From: Candidatus Aminicenantota bacterium
GTDB lineage: Bacteria > Acidobacteriota > Aminicenantia > Aminicenantales > Aminicenantaceae
Direction of reading: 5' to 3'
Length of the DNA stretch: 44,909 nucleotides
NCBI GenBank assembly: GCA_020348385.1
Contig: CP070750.1
Coordinates: 4,181,470-4,226,378, forward strand
Both the position numbers and the translations under genes were made by a program. The notes under the pieces are model-generated. The model ran no database searches. It was not told the DNA's origin and was given only the letters and a program-made list of their open reading frames with translations. Positions 24,952-34,240 of the stretch are shown piece after piece. The number at the start of each line of letters is the position of its first letter. Position 1 is the stretch's first letter.

Positions 24952-26844
24952 ATGAAAAAATCGATGATCTTTTTTAACAAACCAAGAAATCTCGTTTTTA
25001 GTCTTTTTTTCCTATTCTTTTTTCCCTTTCTGGTCGGGAATCCTTCCAATCTTGATGAAAAAGGCAGTTTGACCTATAAAATGGACCTTGCCGATTGGGG
25101 CTTCAAAGATGCCTCAGAGGTGGGATATTTATCTGTCGGGATTTACCATAAAGACAGCGGAGATGAGTTGGTCGTGTATGATGTCCGGAGGAAAAAACCG
25201 GTTATCGAGTTGCCTGCCGAACCCAAAGGCCGCATCCCTCCCATTCAAAAAAGGGTTTTTCTCCTCGATGATTTTCATCAAGGCAACACCAATCGCCTCG
25301 GCGGATATTTCAGCAGCATTATCAGGGCCCCTTCTGAATCCCACGTAACCATCGATAAAGCACCCGATGGACGTCAATCCCTGTGTTTTGCCTACAACCA
25401 AAAATCGCCTGGTTTTGCCGGATTCTGGATTCACCTGTTTGATTTTAAGCTTCCTCCCATCGAGAGAACATTCCTGGATGTCACTCCTTTCCAGTACATC
25501 ACCTTCGACATCAGAGGAGAGGAGGGCGGGGAGCGGTTGAAGCTGCAGGTCGCCGATTATGTCTGGGAAAGGAAAGAGGATTCCTTAACAATAGGAAATA
25601 TGGGACAGTTCCTTCCCTCTGGGAATATTCAGAAAAAATGGCAGCGGGCCTGGGTTCCGCTCACAAAATTACCCGTCCGCATCAAGAGAGAAGAATTAGC
25701 CAATTTGGTTTTTCTCGCTCAGTCGGGTAGAGGGAAGGTATATATCGGGGATGTTGCTCTGACAGAGGCGAAGGATGCGCCCATTCCACGGCCAGTAGAG
25801 AAGAAGACTTATGAACCTTCACCTCACAGAGGAATGTGGCTCTGGAATACCAAAGACTTGCTGGGGCATGATGCGGAACAAATTAAGCTTGCCGATTTCT
25901 GTGGGCAAAGCGGTATAACAGAGATTTTTTTGCAGTTGCCATATGAGGTTATGGAGAATGACGAAAATAAAGAGATCGTTTGGGACAGATCCAGAATGGC
26001 TTTGTTACTCTCCCGCCTTCATAATAAAGGAATCAAAGTCCACGCATTGGATGGGGATCCCCGGTTTGCCTTACGCCATTGGCACTGGCATGTCTTAGCC
26101 ACTATACAAGCTGTAATTCATTATAATAAAACGGTTCAGCCCAATGAGCGGTTCGATGGAATCAGGTATGATAATGAGCCTTATATACTGCCGGAGTTTT
26201 CCGGAGTTCAGAAAGAATCCATCATTGAACAGTATTTGGAGCTTCTGAGCCTTTCAAAAGAAGTGACCGAGTCTGCAGGCTTGGAATTTGGCGTGGATAT
26301 TCCATTTTGGTTCGATCAGAAAAATGAATTCTTTGAACCCATCGCAGAGATAAACAGCCGCCCATTGACCGAGTGCATTTTGGATATTGTCGATAACATC
26401 GGGATCATGGATTATCGGACCTCGGCCTATGGCGCTGATGGCGTTATTGCCCACGCCCTCGGTGAGCTTCGGTACGCTTCGGAAACGGGAAAAAAAGTTT
26501 TTATCGGATTGGAAACGACTGCGCTCCCGGATGAAACGATCTTGGAGTTTGAGCTAGGCCAAGGGCCGTCCAGGATGTACATTGAAAAACTAAAAGGCAC
26601 CAAAGTCCTTTTGCATTGGATTCCTGAAGACACTGATAGCGACGTGAAGTCAGACTTATACTTGTCTCAGCAGAAAAAGACATTTGTTCCGGCTGGAAAG
26701 TTAACTTTTGCTGATAGAAGTATCGGAGAATTGATCGATATCATGGAAAAAGCAGAATCCGAATTTCAGGAATATCCAAGTTTTTATGGATTTGCCATCC
26801 ACTATTATCAGAGTTTCCAAAAGCTGTTCAAAAAAGGAAGATAG
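24952..26844 (+). CDS. Secreted glycoside-hydrolase-like TIM-barrel protein with CBM-like N-domain
   Basis: Several in-frame starts exist (24829, 24931, 24952). ATG 24952 gives a proper signal peptide (MKKSMIFFNKPRN, then FSLFFLFFFPFLVG) and is preferred; 630 residues. Around 70-290 lies a beta-sandwich resembling CBM11/CIA30 (FLLDDFHQGNTNRLGGYFSS, KLQVADYVWERKEDS, KVYIGDVAL). Around 300-610 is a putative glycosidase barrel: RGMWLWNTKDLLG, GIKVHALDGDP, FDGIRYDNEPY, VDIPFWFD, IGIMDYRTSAYG. Acidic residues in DNEPY and MDYR could be catalytic. No named GH family could be assigned by eye. It faces away from the S41 gene across about 290 bases of AT-rich DNA, which probably holds both promoters. 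Confidence 0.6.
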   Translation: MKKSMIFFNKPRNLVFSLFFLFFFPFLVGNPSNLDEKGSLTYKMDLADWGFKDASEVGYLSVGIYHKDSGDELVVYDVRRKKPVIELPAEPKGRIPPIQKRVFLLDDFHQGNTNRLGGYFSSIIRAPSESHVTIDKAPDGRQSLCFAYNQKSPGFAGFWIHLFDFKLPPIERTFLDVTPFQYITFDIRGEEGGERLKLQVADYVWERKEDSLTIGNMGQFLPSGNIQKKWQRAWVPLTKLPVRIKREELANLVFLAQSGRGKVYIGDVALTEAKDAPIPRPVEKKTYEPSPHRGMWLWNTKDLLGHDAEQIKLADFCGQSGITEIFLQLPYEVMENDENKEIVWDRSRMALLLSRLHNKGIKVHALDGDPRFALRHWHWHVLATIQAVIHYNKTVQPNERFDGIRYDNEPYILPEFSGVQKESIIEQYLELLSLSKEVTESAGLEFGVDIPFWFDQKNEFFEPIAEINSRPLTECILDIVDNIGIMDYRTSAYGADGVIAHALGELRYASETGKKVFIGLETTALPDETILEFELGQGPSRMYIEKLKGTKVLLHWIPEDTDSDVKSDLYLSQQKKTFVPAGKLTFADRSIGELIDIMEKAESEFQEYPSFYGFAIHYYQSFQKLFKKGR

Positions 26845-26857
26845 CGGATATCGGAAA

Positions 26858-27289
26858 TCAAAGGCGATAATTCTCGATGTCTTTTTTCATTTCGCCTTCG
26901 GCACGGAAAAACTTCCCTTTGGCCTCAGCGATGATTGTCCCATCCTGATTTAAAGCTTTCCCCTGGGTGAGCAAAATCTTTCCTTTATCTTCTGTTACCT
27001 GTCCTTCCAGAAACAATGTTTCTCCGATTTTGGCCGGTTTCTTGAATTTGACCTCCATCTGGATGGTGACGGTTATAATCCCCTGGGCGATGATGGAATA
27101 GATCATCACTTCATCCAGCAGGGCAGATAGGATACCGCCGTGGAGTATATCCTTGTAGCCCTCGAACTCAGGCGTGGGCGTGTATTGGGCTTTGGCTTTT
27201 CCGTTTTCATAGAAAAAAGCGACTTTTAATCCAATCTTGTTCTTGTCCCCGCATACAAAACAGTATGGATAATTGGGAATGGTTTTCAT
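26858..27289 (-). CDS. PaaI/4HBT hotdog-fold thioesterase
   Basis: This is a 143-residue hotdog-fold protein with YCFVCGDKNKIGLKV at the start, typical of the PaaI-like group, and the active-site segment DILHGGILSALLDEVMIYS containing HGG and the catalytic acidic residue. It would hydrolyse acyl-CoA (often aryl-CoA) thioesters and relieve CoA trapping. It lies 15 bases after the PanE-family gene and converges with the glycosidase-like gene. Family call is firm; substrate unknown. Confidence 0.88.
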   Translation of the reverse strand: MKTIPNYPYCFVCGDKNKIGLKVAFFYENGKAKAQYTPTPEFEGYKDILHGGILSALLDEVMIYSIIAQGIITVTIQMEVKFKKPAKIGETLFLEGQVTEDKGKILLTQGKALNQDGTIIAEAKGKFFRAEGEMKKDIENYRL

Positions 27290-27303
27290 GATGACCTCTT
27301 ATA

Positions 27304-28242
27304 CTAGGCTTTTTTCCTGATTTGGCTCTCCAAGGTCTGCATGACCTTGGTCAGCGATTCTAGGAATGGAGTGGGCGCTCCCAATTTCTTCCCGTAATCG
27401 ATGATGGGTTGGAATATGTATTCGATCGGGTTTCCCGCTTCCAAGTCGAGGGAGGTGGAAGGTTTGTGATGGCCCGCCCCAGAAAGATAGGCAAGGCTGT
27501 TTTCGAAGAAATCCTCACCGTATTCATAACCCACTTTTTTTGCGACTTGGATGCATTCGTTGAGAATTTGTTCACAAAGGTAGCGGGTTTCTCCGGTGGC
27601 CATGGCTTCCTTCATGGTCAATCCCGTTGTGGCACAGACCGGCATCAAGGCTGCATTGAGTATGGTTTTTTTCCATTCGAACTTTTTGATATCCTGCACA
27701 TATTGTGTTTCTAAATCCGCCTCGGTGAGGATTGCTGCAATCTCCTTGCCCAGCTCTTCATTTTTGCTGGAAAGCACGCCAAGATAGTTGGGGGCATGAA
27801 AAAAGGACAGCTTGATCACCCCCGGTTCGACAATCATACCAGCATAATTGATGACAAACCTCATGACCGCGTCTGGGCCGAACTTTTCGGCAACAACGTC
27901 CTCGTTATCGATCCCATTCTGGATAACGAGGATTTTTTGCCCAGGTCTGTAAATCATCTTGATTTCCTCTAGAAGAGGATCAAGATAGTTAGCCTTGACA
28001 GAGATGAATATCAAATCGGGATTAAATCGGCTGAGGCTTGCTGTGAAATTGCCTGTGCCATGGACACGCGTCCTAAATTCGGTGTCTTTGCCTCTGATAG
28101 TGATACCGTCCTTTTCCACGGCAGAAATCAAATCTTCTTTCAGGTCGACTAGAAAGATGGATTCACCTTTCTGAGCGAGGTAGGCTGCCATGATGCTTCC
28201 TACTGGACCGGCACCGATAATTCCGATTTTGTGTTTGGCCAT
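27304..28242 (-). CDS. panE: 2-dehydropantoate 2-reductase family (PanE/ApbA)
   Basis: This 312-residue protein has the NAD(P)-binding GAGPVGSIMAAYLAQKG (11-27) followed by VDLKEDLISAV, the central VIQNGIDNED loop, and the C-terminal helical domain with WKKTILNAALMPVCATTGL carrying the conserved Lys and Asn. It reduces ketopantoate to pantoate for CoA synthesis, or a related 2-oxo acid, since the family also contains other 2-hydroxyacid dehydrogenases. It pairs with the thioesterase gene, so a role in CoA economy is plausible. The symbol is a family assignment, not proof of pantothenate function. Confidence 0.8.
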   Translation of the reverse strand: MAKHKIGIIGAGPVGSIMAAYLAQKGESIFLVDLKEDLISAVEKDGITIRGKDTEFRTRVHGTGNFTASLSRFNPDLIFISVKANYLDPLLEEIKMIYRPGQKILVIQNGIDNEDVVAEKFGPDAVMRFVINYAGMIVEPGVIKLSFFHAPNYLGVLSSKNEELGKEIAAILTEADLETQYVQDIKKFEWKKTILNAALMPVCATTGLTMKEAMATGETRYLCEQILNECIQVAKKVGYEYGEDFFENSLAYLSGAGHHKPSTSLDLEAGNPIEYIFQPIIDYGKKLGAPTPFLESLTKVMQTLESQIRKKA

Positions 28243-28297
28243 TTTAGTTTCCCCGAACGAATTTCATTTTGCGCGGTTATTATATCAGAAATAAAAT

Positions 28298-28316
28298 TGA
28301 ACCGTCCTTTTTTTTT
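28298..28316. repeat. Half-copy of the GAACCGTCC repeat
   Basis: TGAACCGTCC followed by nine T lies upstream of the PanE-family gene. It is the right arm of the hairpin repeat seen complete at 35288-35340, lacking two C residues and any left arm nearby. It is short, so chance similarity is possible. Confidence 0.35.
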
Positions 28317-28483
28317 GAAAGTTGTCCCGAAGATAGGACGAAATAAAAATAGTGTGATAGAGTATTCCGCGGGTTGGTTTGGAATGAAAATTGCATTTGG
28401 TAATGGCGCATTCTTACATGCAAATAGAGTTAAAACATTTAGATTAGGGAAGGGCGAGATGAAATTTTAAAATTTCCGGGATT

Positions 28484-28915
28484 TTGATTGTGCTTTGTGT
28501 TTTCCTGTGTTGTGCCAATCCTGGCACCAAGCAGGCAAAAATTTACCAAGGCCAGCTCGAAACCATGATCGGCAAAACAACAGGAGACTTGGAGGCCAGT
28601 TTCAAGGATTGGGAATTTAGTCTGATGTTTGTGTGGCAAGAAGAGAATCCATCGGTTGAAGTGATAAAAGAACACAATCGTCCAATTGTGGAATTTTCAG
28701 AAGTTGAAAGGAATGAGATTTTTTCCGCAGATGCCTCGCTTGGTACGATAGATGAAATGGGAAGGGGCATTATGAAAGACACGGCAATCGCCTCTGATCG
28801 ATATACCCTAATAAGAGCTGTTTTTAAAGACGGGATTTTCACTCATTTCAGAATTTGGGGCAATGTCCACCAAACACATGTCTCAGGCATAAAAACGGAT
28901 AGAAAAAGGCCATAA
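28484..28915 (+). CDS. Small exported or lipoprotein-like protein, apparent frameshift at its 5' end
   Basis: The long frame starts at TTG 28484 (143 residues), which is an unlikely start because no ribosome site is near. A better start, ATG 28459 with AGGGCGAG before it, reads MKF and then hits TAA. Removing one T from the TTTT run at 28465-28468 would give MKFKISGILIVLCVFLCC, a good signal peptide with a lipobox-like Cys. So a one-base insertion separates start and body. The rest is soluble with no family I recognise (YQGQLETMIGKTTGDLEASF near the start, FRIWGNVHQTHVSG near the end). It may be a real mutation, a phase-variable tract or a sequencing error. Confidence 0.55.
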   Translation: MIVLCVFLCCANPGTKQAKIYQGQLETMIGKTTGDLEASFKDWEFSLMFVWQEENPSVEVIKEHNRPIVEFSEVERNEIFSADASLGTIDEMGRGIMKDTAIASDRYTLIRAVFKDGIFTHFRIWGNVHQTHVSGIKTDRKRP

Positions 28916-29029
28916 TTCAGGTTGATTGGCACGCAGGAAGGTATGTGTTAAGTCGTGTGTCCCTAACTTTTATCCCTAAATACTAATTAGGTAACTTGTC
29001 CCAGAACTAACCAGTATTTCCTTAAACTA

Positions 29030-29058
29030 TTGACAGGAGAGGTGGGACTTTGTATCTT
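29030..29058 (+). promoter_or_regulatory. Sigma-70-type promoter for the ior operon
   Basis: TTGACA (29030-29035), a 17-base spacer, then TATCTT (29053-29058). The -35 is perfect and the -10 matches four of six bases. Transcription would begin near 29065, leaving a leader of about 60 bases with GAGGAAC before ATG 29128. This is read by eye from consensus only. Confidence 0.5.
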
Positions 29059-29127
29059 GTATTTTAATCAAGCTGTGTAGAAATCAGCCTTCCCCGGACA
29101 TAAAAAATCATCACCGAGGAACAAGGT

Positions 29128-30729
29128 ATGAAACAAGAAGTGTTATTAGGCGACGAAGCTGTGGCTCTCGGGGCTATCCATGCTGGACTCACTGGAGGCT
29201 ATTCCTACCCAGGAACCCCGGCTTCAGAAATCATGGAATATTTGGTAAGAGCCTCAGCGAAAGAGAAGTCGTTTGTTGCCTCCTGGTCCGTGAACGAAAA
29301 AGTGGCTTATGAGGAAGCCCTGGGTGTTTCCTATGCTGGCAAACGTGCTCTGGTTTCAATGAAACATGTCGGACTGAATGTGGCTGCCGACCCGTTCATG
29401 AATTCGGCGATCACCGGGGCCAACGGAGGACTCGTAGTGATCGTGGCGGATGATCCTGGCATGCACAGTTCTCAGAATGAGCAGGATAGCCGATTTTATG
29501 CCGAATTCGCAAAGATCTTTTGTTTCGAACCATCCAACCATCAAGAAGCGTATGATATGACCCGGGATGCTTTTGATCTCTCAGAACATCTTGGCGTTCC
29601 TGTTATGGTCAGGATGGTCACGCGATTGTCCCACAGCCGATCCCGTGTGCAACCTCGCTCCCCCAGAGAACAAAATACTCTCCATTTCGGTAAGGACACC
29701 GACTGGACGCTTCTTCCCGTACATGCGCGGAGGCGCTTCAAGCATCTTGTGGACAAACAAAAAGATCTGATCATGGTCTCGAATCGGTCCGAATTCAATT
29801 CCCTCCGGATCAATCCCAAAAACACTACGCTCGGGATAATCGCCTCTGGAATCGCCGCCAATTATGTTATCGAGAATTACATAGAGGGGCAGGAGTATCC
29901 ATCCTTTCTAAAAGTGACAACATATCCAATTCCCGAGGAACTTGTGAAAGGATTGGTCGATCATGTGGATACGGCCCTTATCGTGGAAGATGGGTACCCC
30001 TTCATCGAGAAAAATATATCGGGTGTGTTTGGGATCGACGGAAAAAACATCTTTGGGAAATTGACAGGGCATCTGCCCTCGACAGGAGAGCTATCTCCTG
30101 AAATCGTTCGACAGGGTCTGGGATTAGAGGCTTTGCCCAAAAGAGGGATCGCTGATTTTCCTTTGGCAGCTAGACCTCCTCAGCTCTGCCAAGGATGTTC
30201 CCATGCCGATACCTATAGAGCCTTGAACGAGGCCCTAGAATCCTATCCGGAGTCCAACGTATTCAGCGACATCGGGTGTTACACGCTGGGAGCACTTCCC
30301 CCCTACAATGCCATCCAGAGCTGTGTGTGCATGGGAGCGAGCGTGAGCATGGCTAAAGGAGGAGCAGAAGCAGGCGTATATCCCTCTATTGCCGTTATCG
30401 GCGATTCGACATTTGCTCATAGCGGGCTCACACCACTGCTTGCTGCGGTCGCTGCGAATACCAACATGACAGTGTTCATCCTGGACAATTCCACTGTCGC
30501 CATGACTGGGGGGCAGCCCACATTTCTCTCGGGAGAAAAATTGGTAAAAGTGATTGAAGGAATGGGTATAGCTAAAGAGCATATCCGGTCCATCCTGCCG
30601 CTCCCCAAGAATCACGACGAAAATATCCATATCATCAAACAAGAATTGACTTACAAAGGATTGTCGGTGGTCATTTCAGCCAGAGAATGTGTCCAGCAGG
30701 CTCGCAAAAAAAAGAGGAGCAGGACCTGA
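29128..30729 (+). CDS. iorA: Indolepyruvate:ferredoxin oxidoreductase alpha subunit, lacking the ferredoxin domain
   Basis: This is a 533-residue TPP enzyme. The N-terminal pyrimidine-binding part has GGYSYPGTPASEIMEYL and GVSYAGKRALVSMKHVGLN. The C-terminal part has CQGCSHADTYRAL, SDIGCYTLGALPPYNA and the TPP/Mg motif GDSTFAHSGLTPLL, then DNSTVAMTGGQPT. It oxidatively decarboxylates aryl pyruvates to aryl-acetyl-CoA with reduced ferredoxin. Archaeal IorA is over 600 residues and ends in a domain with two [4Fe-4S] clusters. Here the chain stops at AARKKKRSRT-like basic residues just after the TPP domain, with no cysteine-rich end. It overlaps iorB by one base. The electron path must differ from the classical enzyme. 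Confidence 0.85.
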   Translation: MKQEVLLGDEAVALGAIHAGLTGGYSYPGTPASEIMEYLVRASAKEKSFVASWSVNEKVAYEEALGVSYAGKRALVSMKHVGLNVAADPFMNSAITGANGGLVVIVADDPGMHSSQNEQDSRFYAEFAKIFCFEPSNHQEAYDMTRDAFDLSEHLGVPVMVRMVTRLSHSRSRVQPRSPREQNTLHFGKDTDWTLLPVHARRRFKHLVDKQKDLIMVSNRSEFNSLRINPKNTTLGIIASGIAANYVIENYIEGQEYPSFLKVTTYPIPEELVKGLVDHVDTALIVEDGYPFIEKNISGVFGIDGKNIFGKLTGHLPSTGELSPEIVRQGLGLEALPKRGIADFPLAARPPQLCQGCSHADTYRALNEALESYPESNVFSDIGCYTLGALPPYNAIQSCVCMGASVSMAKGGAEAGVYPSIAVIGDSTFAHSGLTPLLAAVAANTNMTVFILDNSTVAMTGGQPTFLSGEKLVKVIEGMGIAKEHIRSILPLPKNHDENIHIIKQELTYKGLSVVISARECVQQARKKKRSRT

Positions 30730-31307
30730 TGAAACAAGATATTATTTTGGCTGGGGTTGGAGGTCAGGGGATCCTCTCGATAGCCTTTGTCATCGATAAC
30801 GCGGCGTTGAAACAGGGTTTCAACTTTAAACAGGCCGAAGTCCACGGGATGGCCCAGAGGGGAGGAGCTGTGCAGTCACACCTCCGGATCTCGGATAAGC
30901 CCGTGTTCAGCGATCTGATTCCTAAAGGTGTTGCAGATATGATTTTGAGTGTCGAGCCCATGGAGTGTCTTCGATATTTGGATTTCCTTTCACCCGAGGG
31001 AATTGTCATAACCAGCCGTTCCCCTTTTGTCAATATACCCGACTATCCTGATATCGAAAAAGTTATGGATGCCATCCAGACTGTTGCAAACAGAGTCATC
31101 GTAGACTCGGATAAACAGGCCAAGGAGGCAGGTTCGCCCAAATCCCAGAATATGGTTATGTTGGGAGCAGCTTCCCCCCATTTGATTCTAGAGGAGACAA
31201 ATCTTACAGAGTTCATCCGCATACTTTTTGCCCCCCGGGGTGACAAAATGGTCGAGATGAACCTGAAGGCTTTTGATCTCGGCCGAACCGCTGCCATAAA
31301 GTGCTAA
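30729..31307 (+). CDS. iorB: Indolepyruvate:ferredoxin oxidoreductase beta (gamma-domain) subunit
   Basis: ATG 30729 overlaps the iorA stop (TGATG), with GAGGAG upstream, and gives 192 residues. The N-terminal GVGGQGILSIAFVIDNAAL and VHGMAQRGGAVQSHLRIS are hallmarks of the POR/KOR gamma domain that binds CoA and completes the active site. It forms the heteromer with IorA. A downstream acyl-CoA synthetase starts after 10 bases, so product aryl-acetyl-CoA can be used at once for ATP formation. Confidence 0.88.
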   Translation: MKQDIILAGVGGQGILSIAFVIDNAALKQGFNFKQAEVHGMAQRGGAVQSHLRISDKPVFSDLIPKGVADMILSVEPMECLRYLDFLSPEGIVITSRSPFVNIPDYPDIEKVMDAIQTVANRVIVDSDKQAKEAGSPKSQNMVMLGAASPHLILEETNLTEFIRILFAPRGDKMVEMNLKAFDLGRTAAIKC

Positions 31308-31317
31308 GGAAGAGACG

Positions 31318-33678
31318 ATGAGAATACATTTCGAAAAGATCAACGATGTTTTTCGATCAGCCGAGAACGAAGGGCGCAATTTTCTCCTTGAACATGAGGT
31401 CTATAGGATACTCAAACAGGTCGGGATCAAAACGCCCAAGTTTCTCTTCATAAAAAAAGGGCAGACGATCAAACAGGAGGACCTTGCCCCATTTAAAAAA
31501 TCTGCCGTTGTTGTTAAGGTCGTCAATCCCTTCATCGTTCACAAGACCGATGTCGGGGGGATCCAGTTTACCGAGCGGAATGCGGCGAAAGTAAACAGAA
31601 CGTGCAAGATCATGCTGGAGACCATCCCGAAAAAATTTCAAGATTGGGTAAAAAAATTCCCTGAAGCCAAAAAGGGAAGGAGATGGACTCTGCAACAGAT
31701 TGAACAAGAGATAAGGGGATTTCTGATCTGCGAGATGGTCGCATACGACAAAACAGGATTTGGGACAGAACTTTTGATGGGACTGCGTCATTCCCGGGAA
31801 TTTGGCCCGATCGCCACGATTGGAGTCGGGGGAGTGGAAATCGAGTATTTGAGTGAGAGAATCAAGGAGGGGAGGGCTGTTTCCATCGGTTCCCCTCATA
31901 TTCTTTTTAAAAAAGATATTTTGCGGATTCTCGAACCTCTTGCCATATACGACAAACTCGTGGGCAAAGTGAGGGGAAAGGATGCTCTGATCACAAGGGA
32001 TGAGCTGGTCGATACCTATTTCCGATTTCTCCAACTTGGGGCATATTTTTCTCCCTACAGGTTCGATCATCCCTATGTCATCGAGGAGGCCGAGGTCAAT
32101 CCTTTTGTGGCAAAGAATAGAAAATTGATCGCCCTAGATGGGATGTGCCGGTTTTCCAGAAAACATCTAGAATCTCGGGACAAACGATACGAGAGCATCC
32201 GTTATCTGGTAAAACCCCGTACGATCGGGATCATCGGTGTGTCGGAAAAAATGAATATGGGACACATCATTTTGAACAATATTCTTAAACAAGGATTCCC
32301 CAATTGGAATGTTTATGTGGTCAAACCAGGAGTGGATGAGATCGAAGGTTGTGTTTGTGTTCCCCGAATCCAAGATCTTCCGAGGACGGTGGATCTTTTC
32401 GTCATTACCGTGGCCGCTGAACAGAATTATGACGTCATCAAAGAACTGGTGGAGCACGGAAAGGCGCGCTCTGCGATCATCATCGCCGGTGGATTGGGCG
32501 AGAAAAAGGGGACGCAGGCTCTGGAGGACAAAATCAAGGAGCTTTTGCACGATGGCATCGAAGAACACAAGCTGACTCCCGTCGTGAACGGAGGCAACTG
32601 TCTGGGCATTTATTCCAATCCTGGAAAATACGACACCACTTTTGTTCCGGATTACAAGCTTCCACGGATATCCGGCCGAAAAACGAACCTTGTTTATCTC
32701 AGCCAGAGCGGGGCTTTTATGATTTCTAGGATGAGCAAGCTGCCCAATATCGAACCGCTGTATGCCATTTCCATCGGGAACCAGATCGACCTGACCGTAT
32801 CGGACTATCTCAATTATTTCAAGAATGATGATGAAGCGAAGGTTTTTGGCGTCTATGTGGAAGGATTTTTGCCTGCCGACGGCCTCGCTTTTGCTGAGGC
32901 TGCTTGCCAGATTGTCAGACAGGAAGGGAAAATGGTTGTCCTGTATAAGGCTGGGAGGACGCCCGAAGGTCGTCAAGCCACTGCCAGTCACACGGCCTCT
33001 GTGGCAGGGGATTACAGCGTAGCCAAAGCCATCTGTGAGGAGGCGGGTGTGATCGTGGCCGACAGCATTTTCGATTTTGAAAACTACGTGAAAAATCTGT
33101 CGTTTTTAGCGGATAAGATCGTCAGAGGCAACCGGATCGCTCTGATAAGCAATGCCGGTTTTGAGTGTGTTACGATGGCGGATAACCTGAAGAACGACCA
33201 TGAGTTCGTTTTGGCCACTCTCTCAAAGAAAACCAAGATTAAAATGGCTGTATTGATGGAGAAATTGGGGATTCACCGTCTACAGGATGTCAAAAACCCG
33301 ATGGATACAACCCCCGTAGCTGATGATGCTGTGTTTGCCGATTGTGTCAAAGCCATGTTGGATGATGAAAATGTGGATTGTGCCATCGTTTCCCCTGTTC
33401 CGATGACGCCATCCATGCAAACCCTTGTGCCTGGCAGATTTCATGCGGAAAACGTGTATCATCCCCAGAGCATCGCCATGAGGCTGATCGACGTTTTTCA
33501 CAAGACAGACAAACCTTTTGTGATCAACCTGGATGCTGGAGACATTTTTAAACCGATGGTGGATTGTCTTGAACAAGCAGGAGTTCCCACATTCAAGCGT
33601 TCGGATGTGGCGGTGAAGTTTTTGCGGAAATACATCAATAACCGACTCAAAATCCGGGATCAATATGGAGATGAATAG
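31318..33678 (+). CDS. ADP-forming acyl-CoA synthetase, ATP-grasp first (beta-alpha fusion)
   Basis: This 786-residue NDP-forming acyl-CoA synthetase has an ATP-grasp domain at 15-285 (VVVKVVNPFIVHKTDVGGI, LLMGLRHSREFGPIATIGVGG, EAEVNPFV), then a CoA-binding Rossmann domain at about 300-420 (TIGIIGVSEKMNMGHIIL). Succinyl-CoA-ligase-like domains follow, with NGGNCLGIYSNPG, YLSQSGAF and the phospho-His558 in TASHTAS. It makes ATP from acyl-CoA, ADP and phosphate, releasing the free acid. Most fused archaeal and bacterial relatives carry CoA-binding first and ATP-grasp last; here the order is reversed. Located directly after iorAB, it likely handles aryl-acetyl-CoA. Confidence 0.87.
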   Translation: MRIHFEKINDVFRSAENEGRNFLLEHEVYRILKQVGIKTPKFLFIKKGQTIKQEDLAPFKKSAVVVKVVNPFIVHKTDVGGIQFTERNAAKVNRTCKIMLETIPKKFQDWVKKFPEAKKGRRWTLQQIEQEIRGFLICEMVAYDKTGFGTELLMGLRHSREFGPIATIGVGGVEIEYLSERIKEGRAVSIGSPHILFKKDILRILEPLAIYDKLVGKVRGKDALITRDELVDTYFRFLQLGAYFSPYRFDHPYVIEEAEVNPFVAKNRKLIALDGMCRFSRKHLESRDKRYESIRYLVKPRTIGIIGVSEKMNMGHIILNNILKQGFPNWNVYVVKPGVDEIEGCVCVPRIQDLPRTVDLFVITVAAEQNYDVIKELVEHGKARSAIIIAGGLGEKKGTQALEDKIKELLHDGIEEHKLTPVVNGGNCLGIYSNPGKYDTTFVPDYKLPRISGRKTNLVYLSQSGAFMISRMSKLPNIEPLYAISIGNQIDLTVSDYLNYFKNDDEAKVFGVYVEGFLPADGLAFAEAACQIVRQEGKMVVLYKAGRTPEGRQATASHTASVAGDYSVAKAICEEAGVIVADSIFDFENYVKNLSFLADKIVRGNRIALISNAGFECVTMADNLKNDHEFVLATLSKKTKIKMAVLMEKLGIHRLQDVKNPMDTTPVADDAVFADCVKAMLDDENVDCAIVSPVPMTPSMQTLVPGRFHAENVYHPQSIAMRLIDVFHKTDKPFVINLDAGDIFKPMVDCLEQAGVPTFKRSDVAVKFLRKYINNRLKIRDQYGDE

Positions 33679-34218
33679 ATGGATACTCGTGATAAAATCG
33701 ATGGGATTATCCGTAAACATGGCTATGACGACTACAAATGGATCATCCCGTCAGAGATTATTGTTTCCCAGTGGGTGAGAATGAAATGTTTGTATGGCTG
33801 CAATGAATACGGAAAAACAGCCACATGTCCTCCGAATGTGCCCACTATCGAGGAGTGCGAGCGGTTTTTTCGTGAATACAAATCGGCTGTCATTTTCCAT
33901 TTTCTAAAAGCCATGGAAAAACCCGAAGACCGCTTTGCCTGGACAAGAAAAATCAACCTCAAACTTTTAAAGCTTGAGAAAGACATATTCTGCTCGGGTT
34001 TTGAGAAAGCCTTTCTTTTGTTTATGGACAGTTGCAACATCTGTAAGGAGTGCCGCGAGAAGAAGGCAGATTGTATAGAACCCAAAATGTCCCGCCCAAC
34101 CCCTGAGGCGCTGGGCATGGATGTTTATGCCACGGTACGGAAGGCGGGATATCCCATCCAGGTTCTGTACGATTATTCGCAGCCAATGAACCGTTATGCG
34201 TTTTTGCTGATCGATTGA
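33679..34218 (+). CDS. DUF2284 predicted metal-binding protein
   Basis: This is a 179-residue cysteine-rich cytoplasmic protein. Two cysteine clusters are visible: [19 protein letters not shown] near residue 35-52 and [16 protein letters not shown] near 115-130. It lacks the CxxCxxCxxxC spacing of a ferredoxin but could bind Fe-S or another metal. The family occurs in anaerobes and methanogens and has no established function. The start codon follows the synthetase stop with no gap, so it is translationally coupled. That suggests a role in the ior/ADP-synthetase system, perhaps electron transfer. Confidence 0.82.
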   Translation: MDTRDKIDGIIRKHGYDDYKWIIPSEIIVSQWVRMKCLYGCNEYGKTATCPPNVPTIEECERFFREYKSAVIFHFLKAMEKPEDRFAWTRKINLKLLKLEKDIFCSGFEKAFLLFMDSCNICKECREKKADCIEPKMSRPTPEALGMDVYATVRKAGYPIQVLYDYSQPMNRYAFLLID

Positions 34219-34240
34219 AATAAATGTAAAGAGATTTGAT

